Shown: positions 27,909 to 37,809, numbered from the stretch's first letter. The stretch is DNA of 64,000 nt from Flavobacterium aestivum (GCF_026870175.2 NZ_CP113977.2:2976001-3040000); one strand, 5' to 3'. The notes: a model not told the origin generated them from the sequence alone. Translations and numbers: made by a program.

Positions 27909-27945
27909 AAGCAAGTCCGGGAGTATTGGTATTCCCGGTTTGCTT
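27909..27945 (+). terminator. Hairpin after susCD
   Basis: AAGCAA..CCGGGA pairs with TCCCGG.TTGCTT around a 10-nt loop, GC-rich in an AT-rich gap. Only a short TTTATAA follows, so it may be a terminator or a 3'-end stabiliser. Confidence 0.7.
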
Positions 27946-28049
27946 TATAAATACTTGAATTTTATCAAAGAAAAAGACTTAGTATAACAGCAGAGTTGCA
28001 GTATTTTATTGGTTCTTTCGCAATAGCTATATTGCTGAAACAAGTAGTA

Positions 28050-28072
28050 AAATTGATTTTGTAAATCAATTT
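28050..28072. promoter_or_regulatory. 10-bp inverted repeat upstream of the GH2 promoter
   Basis: AAATTGATTT and AAATCAATTT separated by TGT. It lies about 58 bp before the -33 element and is shaped like an activator or repressor site. It has no central CG and does not match the LacI-type operator. Confidence 0.45.
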
Positions 28073-28129
28073 GGTATTTCTAGAGTTAGGTTTCTTAAAA
28101 TAAAAATTCAATCATTATTTATAATCCAA

Positions 28130-28159
28130 TTGCATGTAAATAGCCCACATATAATTTTG
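28130..28159 (+). promoter_or_regulatory. Consensus promoter of the mannosidase operon
   Basis: TTG (28130-28132), 19-nt spacer, TAATTTTG (28152-28159): an exact Bacteroidota promoter pattern. It would give a 5' UTR of about 107 nt before the GH2 gene. Confidence 0.7.
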
Positions 28160-28272
28160 TTACTATTTTAAAATACTTGGAATAGTGTTGAAAGTCAATA
28201 CGATAAAAGTTTAAATTAGAGTAAAAATGAAAAGCATAGCTTGTAGTTTGTAAATAATAAAAAACAAAGAAA

Positions 28273-30282
28273 ATGAATCTAATAAAGTCACACTCCCTTC
28301 TTTTCGGATCTTTATCATTGCTTATTGGTTTCATAAACGGACGTTCAGATAACAGTCAGAACATTTCTATTGAAATCAATAAAGGTTGGCAATTTCATCA
28401 AGTAAATCAAAGCGACTGGCATCCTGCAACTGTACCTGGAGAAGTGCACACAGATTTATTGAAAAACAAAATGATACCAGACCCTTTTTATCGTGATAAT
28501 GAGAAAAAGTTGGTATGGATAGAAAAGAAAGACTGGGAGTATAAGACTACTTTTGAAGTTGCTCAAAAGATATTAGATAAAAAAAATAGCAAATTGGTTT
28601 TTGATGGTCTGGATACATACGCCACGGTATATTTGAACGATAAGCAAATACTAAAGACTGATAATATGTTCCGTCAGTGGAGTGCTGATGTAAAACCTTA
28701 TTTGAAAGAAGGAAAAAATGAATTGAGAGTAGTCTTTAAATCTGCCCAAAACGTAGTAGACTCACTTGCTAAAAAAGATTTACCGTATGTGATTCCAGAT
28801 AATCCAAGAGCTTATGTGCGCAAAGCCCAATATCATTTTGGTTGGGATTGGGGACCAAAATTTACTACATGCGGAATTTGGAAATCAGTTAGATTAGAAG
28901 TATTCAACGAAACAGCAATAGAAAAGGAATATAAGGCACCACACCAATACGAGCTGGTACAAGAAGCTGATAATGTCGGCAAATCATTTTATTTCAAAAT
29001 AGATGGTAAGCCCGTTTACATGAAAGGGGCAAATTATATACCATCGGATGCATTCCTTTCCAGAGTAACCCATGCAGAATATGATAAAGTGATTGCTACC
29101 GCCAAAGATGCGAATATGAACATGCTTCGAGTTTGGGGAGGCGGAATCTACGAGAGTGATTACTTCTATGATTTATGTGATAAAAACGGAATTTATGTAT
29201 GGCAGGATTTTATGTTTGCCGGCACGATGGTTCCTGGCGATAAACACTTTTTTGATAATGTAAGGGAAGAAGTAAAATACCAAGTAAAGCGTTTGCGTCA
29301 CCATCCTTCAATTGTAGTTTGGTGTGGAAACAATGAAATAGATGAAGCTTTCAAAAACTGGGGATGGCAAAAAACATTCAAAATAGATAAAAAGGATTCT
29401 ATCCGATTATGGAATGATTATAAAAGATTATTTCAGGATAGTATTCCAAAGTGGGTAAAAGAGGTAGATCCGCATCGACCTTACGTGAGTAGTTCACCTT
29501 TATTGGGTTGGGGAAAACCACAAAGCATTACCGAAGGCGACAGTCATTATTGGGGAACTTGGTGGGGATTGGAAGATATAGAAGTTACCCAAAAGAAAAC
29601 CGGTCGCTTTGTGAGTGAATACGGAATGCAGGCAATGCCTAATTATTCTACCACCGAAAGAATCACAATTGAAGAGGATAGACATTTGTATTCGGATGTG
29701 TTAAAAGCACACCAAAAAGCAGGTAAAGGATTTAATAAATTGAATTCGTATTTGCAGCGCTATTTCAAAGACACCACCAATGTCAAAACATGGTCTGTAA
29801 AAGATTATACGTATCTCACGCAGTGCTTACAATATTATTCTTTTAAAAACATAATAGGAATACATCGTTCAAAAGCGCCTTATAATATGGGAACCATTTT
29901 GTGGCAACTCAATGATTGTTGGCCAGTGGCTAGTTGGAGTATTACCGATTACTACAATCGCCAACCCAAAGCAGCTTGGTATGCTGTAAAAGAAGCGTAT
30001 AGAGATGATGTAAAACCGGTAGTAGATTTGACCCGCCCAATAAATTTGAAGTTAGAAAATCCTAAAATCAAATTTAAACTGGATGGACAAAAAATAGTTC
30101 TTAAAGCTGATAAAGATGCCAAATATGTTTGGATAGACATCAAAGGATATACAGGAAGGTTGAGTGATAACTATTTTGATTTGAAAGCAGGACAGGAAAA
30201 GACCATTAGTATAGAAAGTCAGATTGCAAACCCAAGTATCACAATCACATCTTTGTATGAAGTTTTAAATAGGAATAAATAG
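28273..30282 (+). CDS. GH2 beta-mannosidase-like enzyme, shortened internally
   Basis: It should release the beta-mannose of the N-glycan core or other beta-mannosides. The N-terminal jelly-roll (about 30-210, INKGWQFHQVN, WDWGPKFTTCGIWK) is followed almost at once (about 218-232) by the start of the TIM barrel (SFYFKIDGKPVYMKGANYIPSD). The catalytic residues are kept: acid/base in WCGNNE (Glu about 354) and nucleophile in FVSEYG (Glu about 449). Family members are about 850 aa; this is 669. The roughly 100-aa Ig-like domain before the barrel and a similar domain after it (after KEAYRDDVKPV, about 575) appear absent, both in frame. The last about 80 residues match the C-terminal domain. Activity is uncertain. 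It is the first gene of the enzyme operon. Confidence 0.88.
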   Translation: MNLIKSHSLLFGSLSLLIGFINGRSDNSQNISIEINKGWQFHQVNQSDWHPATVPGEVHTDLLKNKMIPDPFYRDNEKKLVWIEKKDWEYKTTFEVAQKILDKKNSKLVFDGLDTYATVYLNDKQILKTDNMFRQWSADVKPYLKEGKNELRVVFKSAQNVVDSLAKKDLPYVIPDNPRAYVRKAQYHFGWDWGPKFTTCGIWKSVRLEVFNETAIEKEYKAPHQYELVQEADNVGKSFYFKIDGKPVYMKGANYIPSDAFLSRVTHAEYDKVIATAKDANMNMLRVWGGGIYESDYFYDLCDKNGIYVWQDFMFAGTMVPGDKHFFDNVREEVKYQVKRLRHHPSIVVWCGNNEIDEAFKNWGWQKTFKIDKKDSIRLWNDYKRLFQDSIPKWVKEVDPHRPYVSSSPLLGWGKPQSITEGDSHYWGTWWGLEDIEVTQKKTGRFVSEYGMQAMPNYSTTERITIEEDRHLYSDVLKAHQKAGKGFNKLNSYLQRYFKDTTNVKTWSVKDYTYLTQCLQYYSFKNIIGIHRSKAPYNMGTILWQLNDCWPVASWSITDYYNRQPKAAWYAVKEAYRDDVKPVVDLTRPINLKLENPKIKFKLDGQKIVLKADKDAKYVWIDIKGYTGRLSDNYFDLKAGQEKTISIESQIANPSITITSLYEVLNRNK

Positions 30283-30333
30283 AATGTAATATCTAAATAC
30301 ATTTTTGGAAGAAAATAAAAAAATAAGGAGAAG

Positions 30334-32601
30334 ATGGAATTTAAAAAAATATTTTTTGCAGTAGCCTTACTCAGTACATCATTGCATACTTTATCTATCT
30401 ATTCACAAGGAAAGACAAAGCAACAATCTAAAACAGGATACACACAATATGTAAATCCATATATCGGATCGGGAGGTCACGGACATATTTTTGTTGGAGC
30501 GAATGTTCCTTTTAGTGCAGTACAGTTGGGACCATCAACAATTTTTGAGGGTTGGGATTGGTGCAGTGCCTATAATTATTCCAGTAACACCATTTTAGGA
30601 TTTACGCATACCCATTTGAGTGGAACAGGAATTGGTGATCTTAATGATATTCTGCTTTTACCAGTTACTGGAAAAGTACCATTGAAAAAAGCAACAAAAG
30701 AAGATGTAAGCGGATACGGTTCTACATTTTCGCATGCAAATGAGGTGGTAAAACCGGGCTACTACAGTGTTAATTTAGACCGATATAATGTAAAAGCAGA
30801 ACTGACAACAACTGAGAGAGTTGGTTTTCATAAATACACTTTTAATTCAAAAGAAGAGGCCCACATATTGTTAGACTTAGCAGATGGAGTGGGATGGGAT
30901 AGCCCGAAGGAAACTTTCATTAAAAAAACGGGAAACAGAACTTTGGTCGGATATAGACATTCTAAGGGATGGGCTGCAGATCAGCGTTTGTTTTTTGCCA
31001 TAGAATTTTCGGAAGACATTTCAAACCTTGCATTGTATGACAGTACAAAAGTGGTGACAGGAATTGAAGGCAAGGGTTTAAAAATGAAAGCAGTGCTTGA
31101 CTTTGCAACTAAATCCAATAAAGTGATTATGGCAAAAGTGGGACTTTCTCCAGTGAGTTATGAAAATGCTTTGGCCAACATAAAAACCGAAATTGCTCAT
31201 TGGGATTTTGCCAAAACTGTTCAACAAGCCGATGCTAAATGGAATAAAGCTTTGAGCAAAATCGACATTAAAGGAGATGCTGATACCAAAACTATTTTTT
31301 ATACCTCTTTCTATCACACCATGTTTGCGCCTTCCATTTTTAATGATGCCAATGGAGATTACAGAGGAACTGATAAAAAAGTATATAAAAATGCAGGATT
31401 TGTAAACTACACCACTTTCTCTTTGTGGGATACTTACCGTGCTTTGCATCCGCTATATACGATCACACAGGAAGATAAAATCAATGATATTGTCAAGACC
31501 TTTTTAGCAATTTATCAGCAACAAGGAAGATTACCAGTTTGGCATTTGATGGGGAATGAAACGGATTGTATGAACGGAAATCATTCTATAGCTGTTATTG
31601 TTGATGCCTATTTTAAGGGCTATAGAAATTATGATGTAGCATTGGCATTCGAAGCAATTAAGACTACAGCCATGCAAAAACGTGCCGGTTTAGATTATGT
31701 ACAGCAATTGCAATATATACCGGCAGATAGCCAACTGGAAACGGTTGCCAATGCTTTGGAATATGCAATTGACGATTGGTGTATTGCAAAAATGGCTAAG
31801 GATTTGAATAAAATGGAGGACTATGCTTATTTCTCAAAAAGAGCCGAATTGTACAAACAGTATTTTGATAAAAACAGTGGATTTATGCGAGGAAAATTGA
31901 AAAACGGACAATGGCGCGAGCCTTTCAATCCGCTATCCTCTTCCCATAGAAAAGACGATTATGTAGAGGGAAATGCTTGGCAATATACTTGGCTTGTACC
32001 GCAAGATCCTTACGGTTTGATAGAATTGTTTGGAGGAGATGATAAGTTCGTCGAAAAATTTGATCAATTATTTAAAATTAAAGAAAAAGTAGCGGGAGAG
32101 GAAGCCTCGCCAGATATTAGTGGTTTGATTGGTCAATATGCACAAGGCAATGAGCCAAGTCACCATATCCCTTATCTGTATGCATATGTAGGGCAACCAT
32201 GGAAAACAGCTGAGATTGTCCGTGAAGTTTTTGATAAATTCTATACCACCAAGACAGATGGAATTTGTGGTAATGAAGATGTCGGGCAAATGTCTGCTTG
32301 GTATGTCTTGTCATCAATGGGATTCTATGCCGTAAATCCTGCCAATGGTATTTATGTTATGGGAAGCCCAGCAGTCAATGAAGCAACAATTCATTATAAA
32401 GAGAATGTTTCTTTCAAGATAGTGGCAATAGACAACAGTGTAGCCAATAAATACATTCAAAAAATAGAGTACAACGGAAAACCTTATACAAAATCATACA
32501 TAACTCATGACATGATTGTAAAAGGAGGTGAGTTAAAATTATATATGGGAAGTCAGCCTTCACAAACATTTGGAGTAAAAAAAGAAGACAGACCTTTGTA
32601 G
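30334..32601 (+). CDS. GH92 alpha-mannosidase (alpha-1,2 type motif)
   Basis: A Ca2+-dependent inverting exo-alpha-mannosidase (755 aa). The signal peptide covers about 1-25. An N-terminal beta-sandwich (YVNPYIGSGGHGHIFVGANVP at about 35) and an (alpha/alpha)6 domain follow. The VWHLMGNETDCMNGNH motif (about 401-416) has the catalytic acid Glu and the preceding His/Met pattern seen in alpha-1,2-mannosidases of the family. GNEDVGQMSAWYV (about 646) has the catalytic base Asp. It would trim terminal alpha-1,2-mannose from high-mannose glycans. It lies 51 bp after GH2 and 74 bp before a second GH92. Confidence 0.93.
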   Translation: MEFKKIFFAVALLSTSLHTLSIYSQGKTKQQSKTGYTQYVNPYIGSGGHGHIFVGANVPFSAVQLGPSTIFEGWDWCSAYNYSSNTILGFTHTHLSGTGIGDLNDILLLPVTGKVPLKKATKEDVSGYGSTFSHANEVVKPGYYSVNLDRYNVKAELTTTERVGFHKYTFNSKEEAHILLDLADGVGWDSPKETFIKKTGNRTLVGYRHSKGWAADQRLFFAIEFSEDISNLALYDSTKVVTGIEGKGLKMKAVLDFATKSNKVIMAKVGLSPVSYENALANIKTEIAHWDFAKTVQQADAKWNKALSKIDIKGDADTKTIFYTSFYHTMFAPSIFNDANGDYRGTDKKVYKNAGFVNYTTFSLWDTYRALHPLYTITQEDKINDIVKTFLAIYQQQGRLPVWHLMGNETDCMNGNHSIAVIVDAYFKGYRNYDVALAFEAIKTTAMQKRAGLDYVQQLQYIPADSQLETVANALEYAIDDWCIAKMAKDLNKMEDYAYFSKRAELYKQYFDKNSGFMRGKLKNGQWREPFNPLSSSHRKDDYVEGNAWQYTWLVPQDPYGLIELFGGDDKFVEKFDQLFKIKEKVAGEEASPDISGLIGQYAQGNEPSHHIPYLYAYVGQPWKTAEIVREVFDKFYTTKTDGICGNEDVGQMSAWYVLSSMGFYAVNPANGIYVMGSPAVNEATIHYKENVSFKIVAIDNSVANKYIQKIEYNGKPYTKSYITHDMIVKGGELKLYMGSQPSQTFGVKKEDRPL

Positions 32602-32675
32602 ATTAAATTTTAATTACAATTTATTAATTAATAATAATTTGTGATAGTATATCTAAAGTATAAATAAAAGTTACA

Positions 32676-34964
32676 ATGAGAAATAAGTGGATAATTATTT
32701 GGGGATTATGCCTTGTAGTTTTAGCTGTCAAAGCTCAGAATAAAACAGGAAGCCCCGTCGATTATGTAAACCCTTTGATGGGAACACAATCGGTGCACAG
32801 TCTTTCAAACGGGAATACCTATCCAGCGATTTCACGTCCTTGGGGAATGAATTTTTGGACACCACAAACCGGAAAAATGGGTGACGGTTGGATGTATACC
32901 TACACAGCCGAGAAAATAAGAGGTTTTAGACAAACACATCAACCTTCTCCATGGATAAATGATTACGGACAGTTTTCGATCATGCCAGTTACAGGTAAAT
33001 TAGCTTTTACAGAAGAGGATAGAGCCAGTTGGTTTAGCCATAAATCAGAGACAGTAAAGCCGTACTATTACAGCGTTTATCTTGCAGATTATGACGTAAC
33101 CACTGAGATGACCGCAACGGAACGAGCAGCTCATTTTCAATTTACTTTTCCGGAAAATGAACAGTCTTCGATCGTTATTGATGCATTCGACAAAGGCTCT
33201 TATGTAAAAATTATTCCGTCAGAAAACAAAATAATTGGCTATACAACACGCAATAGTGGTAGTGTACCACAAAATTTCAAGAACTATTTTGTAATTGTAT
33301 TTGATAAGCCTTTTGCTTTGAGTCAGACTTGGCAGGGCAAAACTTTGGAGAAAGAAAAATTGGAAATGTCGTCGGATCATGCTGGAGCCATTATTGGGTT
33401 TAAAACCAAAAAAGGAGAAAAGATTAACGTGAAGGTAGCTTCTTCATTTATAAGCTTTGAACAGGCAGAGTTGAATTTGGAACATGAATTAGGAACTGCT
33501 TCTTTTGAGCAAACTGTTGCTGAATCCAAAAAAGAATGGAATAAAGTATTAGCAAAAGTTACTGTTGAGGGCGGAACAGACGAACAAATGCAGACTTTTT
33601 ATTCTTGTCTTTATCGAACTGCCTGTTTTCCGCAAAAACTGTATGAAGTAGACTCGAACGGGAAAATTGTTCATTACAGTCCGCATAATGGGCAAGTTTT
33701 GCCAGGATATATGTTTGCGGGTACCGGTTTTTGGGATACGTTCCGAGCATTGTATCCTATGCTAAATTTATTTTATCCTTCTATAAATAAAGAAATGCAA
33801 GAAGGTTTGATAAATGTCTATAAAGAAGGTGGTTTTCTACCAGAATGGTCAAGTCCTGGATTTAGAGATTGCATGGTCGGAAACAATTCAGCTTCAGTAG
33901 TTGCAGATGCTTATCTTAAAGGAGTACAAGTACAGGATATTCAAACATTATATGCTGCTCTTTTGAAAGGAGCAAACAACGAAGGGCCAAATGCCACAGG
34001 AAGAAAAGGAGCAGCTTTTTATAACAAATTGGGTTATGTGCCAAATGACGTTGGGATTAATGAAAGTGCGGCAAGAACCCTGGAATATGCTTATGATGAT
34101 TTTACTATTTGGCAACTGGCAAAAGCTCTAAAAAGACCAAAGAAGGAAATTGATTTATACGAAAAACGTATGATGAATTATAAGTTGCTTTTTAATCCGT
34201 CTTTTAATTTGATGAGCGGAAAAAGCAAAGACGGTAAATTCTCATCTTCATTCAATCCATTCAAATGGGGTGGAGATTTTACGGAAGGTAACAGTTGGCA
34301 TTATAGCTGGAGTGTGTTTCATGACATACAGGGATTGGTTAACTTAATGGGAGGACAAAAGCAATTTGTATCTAAATTGGATGAAGTTTTTACTTTACCA
34401 CCAGTTTTTGATGATAGTTATTACGGTTCAGTTATCCACGAAATAAGAGAAATGCAAATTATGAACATGGGACAATATGCGCATGGGAATCAGCCAATTC
34501 AGCACATGATTTATTTATACAATTATGCTGGAGAACCATGGAAAACACAATATTGGTCTAGAGAAGTGATGAATCGTTTGTACAAGCCTACACCAGATGG
34601 TTATTGCGGAGATGAAGATAACGGACAAACATCGGCTTGGTATGTTTTCTCCGCTTTAGGATTCTATCCTGTTTGTCCGGGAACGGATGAATATGTTTTG
34701 GGAGCGCCATTATTTAAAAAAGCAACAGTTGATTTAGAAAACGGAAAACAGATTGTCATTAAAGCCGAAAATAATTCGGCTAATAATAAATACGTTCAGG
34801 AGTTAAAATGGAATCAAACGTCATATAACAAAAACTATATCAATCATTTCGAATTATTGAAAGGAGCAGAGCTAGATTTTGATATGATGACAACTCCAAA
34901 TAAAAACAGAGGAAATTCATCAGAGAGCTACCCTTATTCGTATTCAACACAGAAAAATAAATAA
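32676..34964 (+). CDS. GH92 alpha-mannosidase paralogue with non-canonical acid motif
   Basis: A second GH92 (762 aa, signal peptide about 1-20, ends VKAQ). The fold elements match the first: YVNPLMGTQSVHSLSNGNTYP, FWDTFRALYPM and GDEDNGQTSAWYVFSALGFYP with the base Asp (about 645). Where the first enzyme has GNETDCM, this one reads PGFRDCMVGNNS (about 394), so the usual catalytic acid Glu is missing and the segment is one residue shorter. Known GH92 subgroups with changed acid positions act on other linkages or on mannose-phosphate. Its linkage target is therefore probably not alpha-1,2. Cell location is likely periplasm or surface. Confidence 0.92.
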   Translation: MRNKWIIIWGLCLVVLAVKAQNKTGSPVDYVNPLMGTQSVHSLSNGNTYPAISRPWGMNFWTPQTGKMGDGWMYTYTAEKIRGFRQTHQPSPWINDYGQFSIMPVTGKLAFTEEDRASWFSHKSETVKPYYYSVYLADYDVTTEMTATERAAHFQFTFPENEQSSIVIDAFDKGSYVKIIPSENKIIGYTTRNSGSVPQNFKNYFVIVFDKPFALSQTWQGKTLEKEKLEMSSDHAGAIIGFKTKKGEKINVKVASSFISFEQAELNLEHELGTASFEQTVAESKKEWNKVLAKVTVEGGTDEQMQTFYSCLYRTACFPQKLYEVDSNGKIVHYSPHNGQVLPGYMFAGTGFWDTFRALYPMLNLFYPSINKEMQEGLINVYKEGGFLPEWSSPGFRDCMVGNNSASVVADAYLKGVQVQDIQTLYAALLKGANNEGPNATGRKGAAFYNKLGYVPNDVGINESAARTLEYAYDDFTIWQLAKALKRPKKEIDLYEKRMMNYKLLFNPSFNLMSGKSKDGKFSSSFNPFKWGGDFTEGNSWHYSWSVFHDIQGLVNLMGGQKQFVSKLDEVFTLPPVFDDSYYGSVIHEIREMQIMNMGQYAHGNQPIQHMIYLYNYAGEPWKTQYWSREVMNRLYKPTPDGYCGDEDNGQTSAWYVFSALGFYPVCPGTDEYVLGAPLFKKATVDLENGKQIVIKAENNSANNKYVQELKWNQTSYNKNYINHFELLKGAELDFDMMTTPNKNRGNSSESYPYSYSTQKNK

Positions 34965-35037
34965 ACACGGATTTCAGGAATTTTCAGGAATTCAATTTTT
35001 TGAAAATTAATGTAACAGGTGTCACAAACTAAAAACG

Positions 35038-36501
35038 ATGCAAACACGTAGAAAATTTATAAAAAACACAGGAATTTTTTCGGCAGGAGTTCTTGCTTTG
35101 CAAACAGATGCATTTGCTTTAAATACGGATTCAGTTTTTAATTTACAGCAAAAAGACTTCGTGAGTCAACGCCCGCCTTTGGCACAAAGGAAATTCACAA
35201 GTAAAGCCATTGAAGATGCTATTGTTCGTATCAAAAAGCAAATTGCAAACCCGGAATTAGCATGGCTATTCGAAAACTGTTTTCCAAATACTTTAGATAC
35301 CACTGTAGACTTTGAGGTTATTGATGGCAAACCAGATACTTATGTCATTACGGGAGATATAGATGCCATGTGGCTTCGTGACAGTACTGCACAGATTTGG
35401 CCTTATATACCTTTTGTAAAAGAAGATAAAAAACTGGGAGAGCTTGTAAAAGGAGTGATTAATCGCCAAACGAAATGTATCCTACTAGATCCTTATGCAA
35501 ATGCTTTTTATAAAGATTTTAATCAGGTGAGCGAATGGAAGAATGATTTGACTAAAATGAAACCGGGTATTCATGAACGCAAATGGGAAATTGATAGTTT
35601 GTGTTACCCAATCAGGTTAGCACACGGCTATTGGAAAGAAACCGGAGATATCAGTATGTTCGACAATGATTGGAAAGCCGCAATGAATCTAGTCTTGCAA
35701 ACATTCAAGGAGCAACAAAGATGGACAAATAAAGGGCCATACACTTTTCAGCGCAATACAGCTTGGGCTACAGACGGAGTGCCATTGTCCGGATATGGTT
35801 ACCCTGTAAAACCTTGCGGATTAATTGTTTCAACTTTCCGCCCGAGCGATGATAGCACACTTTTTGGTTATCTGATTCCGAGTAATATGTTTGCTATAGA
35901 GGTATTGGGGTATTTAATTGAGATGTTCTCAACCCCAGTCTTAAAAGATGATGCTATAGTTGCTAAAGCAAAAGAACTTCAAGAACAAGTACAAAAAGGA
36001 TTGAAAGAAAACGGAATCATCACGCATCCAAAATTTGGAGAAATAATTGCATTTGAAGTAAACGGTTACGGAAGTTTTCATTTTATGGATGACGCCAATG
36101 TTCCTTCGCTATTGTCATTACCATATTTAGGAGCGGTAAAACCAGATAGTCCATTGTATTTGAATACAAGAAAAGTAGTGCTTTCAGAAAACAATCCGTT
36201 TTTTTATAAAGGAAAAGCAGCCGAAGGAATTGGTGGACCACACACTGGAGCCGACACGATTTGGCCAATGAGTATCATTCTTAGAGCGATTACGAGTGTA
36301 GATGAAAATGAGATTAAATACTGCATAGGGATATTAAAGAAAACCCACGCAGATACTGGATTTATGCATGAATCTTTTCATAAAGACGATGCCAGGCAGT
36401 TTACCCGCAAATGGTTTGCTTGGGCAAATACTTTGTTTGGGGAAATGATTGTTCAAACCAGTATAAAACATCCTCAAATATTAAAAGATAAAAATATTTA
36501 A
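35038..36501 (+). CDS. GH125 exo-alpha-1,6-mannosidase
   Basis: A metal-independent inverting exo-alpha-1,6-mannosidase (487 aa), formerly DUF1237. The N-terminus QTRRKFIKNTGIFSAGVLAL looks like a Tat signal. Family blocks visible are DIDAMWLRDSTAQIWPYI (about 113-130), YQRNTAWATDG-like FQRNTAWATDGVPL (about 237-250) and GGPHTGADTIWPM (about 399-411). It would remove the alpha-1,6 mannose left after GH92 trimming, leaving the Man-GlcNAc2 core. It lies in the operon between GH92 and GH18. Confidence 0.93.
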   Translation: MQTRRKFIKNTGIFSAGVLALQTDAFALNTDSVFNLQQKDFVSQRPPLAQRKFTSKAIEDAIVRIKKQIANPELAWLFENCFPNTLDTTVDFEVIDGKPDTYVITGDIDAMWLRDSTAQIWPYIPFVKEDKKLGELVKGVINRQTKCILLDPYANAFYKDFNQVSEWKNDLTKMKPGIHERKWEIDSLCYPIRLAHGYWKETGDISMFDNDWKAAMNLVLQTFKEQQRWTNKGPYTFQRNTAWATDGVPLSGYGYPVKPCGLIVSTFRPSDDSTLFGYLIPSNMFAIEVLGYLIEMFSTPVLKDDAIVAKAKELQEQVQKGLKENGIITHPKFGEIIAFEVNGYGSFHFMDDANVPSLLSLPYLGAVKPDSPLYLNTRKVVLSENNPFFYKGKAAEGIGGPHTGADTIWPMSIILRAITSVDENEIKYCIGILKKTHADTGFMHESFHKDDARQFTRKWFAWANTLFGEMIVQTSIKHPQILKDKNI

Positions 36502-36530
36502 ATTCTCTTTTTAATTTAAAATCTAACCCA

Positions 36531-37622
36531 ATGACCAGAAGTATAAAATTTATCTTGTTGGCGCTTTTAACGGTTTGCTATGCAAATGCACAAAAAGCTA
36601 AAAATCTGGATATCATAGCCTATTACACAGGAGATGATAAATTGATAAATGAATTTGAGGTAAATAAATTGACCCATATCATTTATAGTTTTTGTCATTT
36701 GAAGGAAGGAAAATTAAATGTTGATACTTCAAAAGATTCTCTAGCGATTAAATATCTAGTCTCATTAAAATCAAAAAATCCACAATTAAAAGTAATGCTA
36801 TCATTAGGAGGCTGGAGCGGATGTGCTCCGTGTTCAGAAGCGTTTTCCACTCCAAAAGGGCGGGAAGTTTTTGCCCAATCGGTAAAAGAAGTGAATGATT
36901 ATTTCAAATGTGATGGATTAGATTTAGATTGGGAATATCCAACAATAGAAGGATATCCAGGGCATTTATTCCAAGCTGCAGATAAAGGAAATTTTACGGA
37001 ACTGATAAAAATACTTCGCAAAACATTAGGCAATAAAAATGAATTAAGCTTTGCTGCAGGCGGGTTCCAGAAATATTTAGACGAATCGGTCGAGTGGAAA
37101 AAAATAATGCCATTGGTAAATCGGGTCAATATTATGAGTTACGATTTAGTAAACGGTTATTCAAAAGTTACAGGTCATCACACCCCATTGTATAGTACCA
37201 AAAAAGATGAAGAATCTACAGATAAAGCGGTGTCCTATTTGCTGAGCATGGGGATACCAGCAAATAAGTTAGTTATCGGCGCCGCTTTTTATACCCGTAA
37301 TTGGAAAGAAGTTTCTAATACAAACAAAGGATTGTACCAATCGGGAGAACCAACAGCCAGTGTAGATTTCAAGAATTTTTCCAGCACTTTTCTGCCATCA
37401 AACGGTTGGGAATATTTTTGGGACAAGAAAGCAATGGCTCCCTATTGGTATAACGAAAAGGAAAAAATATTTGCCACCGGCGATGATATCACTTCAGTAA
37501 AAGCCAAAACGTCTTATGCCATAAAAAACAAACTGGGAGGTATTATGTTTTGGGAGCTTGTTTTAGATAGTCCTCAAAATGGTATGGTAGATGCAATATA
37601 TCAGCTAAAAACAGCAAAATAG
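36531..37622 (+). CDS. Secreted GH18 glycosidase (endo-beta-N-acetylglucosaminidase or chitinase)
   Basis: A retaining GH18 enzyme acting by substrate-assisted catalysis (363 aa). The signal peptide covers about 1-20 (ends ANAQ). The barrel shows VMLSLGGWSG (about 87-96) and the catalytic DGLDLDWEYP (about 126-135, Glu the acid). In this operon the expected reaction is cutting the chitobiose core GlcNAc-GlcNAc of N-glycans, as in EndoF-type enzymes, but plain chitinases share the motif, so activity is inferred from context. It lies 29 bp after GH125 and is probably the last gene of the enzyme transcript; the ROK gene is 187 bp away. Confidence 0.88.
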   Translation: MTRSIKFILLALLTVCYANAQKAKNLDIIAYYTGDDKLINEFEVNKLTHIIYSFCHLKEGKLNVDTSKDSLAIKYLVSLKSKNPQLKVMLSLGGWSGCAPCSEAFSTPKGREVFAQSVKEVNDYFKCDGLDLDWEYPTIEGYPGHLFQAADKGNFTELIKILRKTLGNKNELSFAAGGFQKYLDESVEWKKIMPLVNRVNIMSYDLVNGYSKVTGHHTPLYSTKKDEESTDKAVSYLLSMGIPANKLVIGAAFYTRNWKEVSNTNKGLYQSGEPTASVDFKNFSSTFLPSNGWEYFWDKKAMAPYWYNEKEKIFATGDDITSVKAKTSYAIKNKLGGIMFWELVLDSPQNGMVDAIYQLKTAK

Positions 37623-37809
37623 TTTATCACAAAGAATAGAGATGAAAGATTGTAAATTATGAATTTACAGAAGTCTTATTGCATCAAAAATATTGATTAA
37701 TACAATAAATAAGTAAATATAATAGGTTACTAATTAAGGATTAAATATGAATTATTTATAGTATTACTATAAGTGAAAATATTGCCTTAATTGACAATGA
37801 ATAAGCAAA

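Larger units (their letters stand above)
27946..28272. promoter_or_regulatory. Gap holding the promoter of the glycosidase operon
   Basis: No gene is seen. It holds the perfect 10-bp inverted repeat AAATTGATTT-TGT-AAATCAATTT (28050-28072) and a consensus promoter (TTG 28130-28132, TAATTTTG 28152-28159), both listed separately. Confidence 0.7.

Noticed and set aside
28273..30282. Frameshifted or split GH2 gene
   Set aside because: The frame is open throughout with the jelly-roll, barrel and C-terminal domain all in one frame; the losses look like clean in-frame deletions, not frameshifts.
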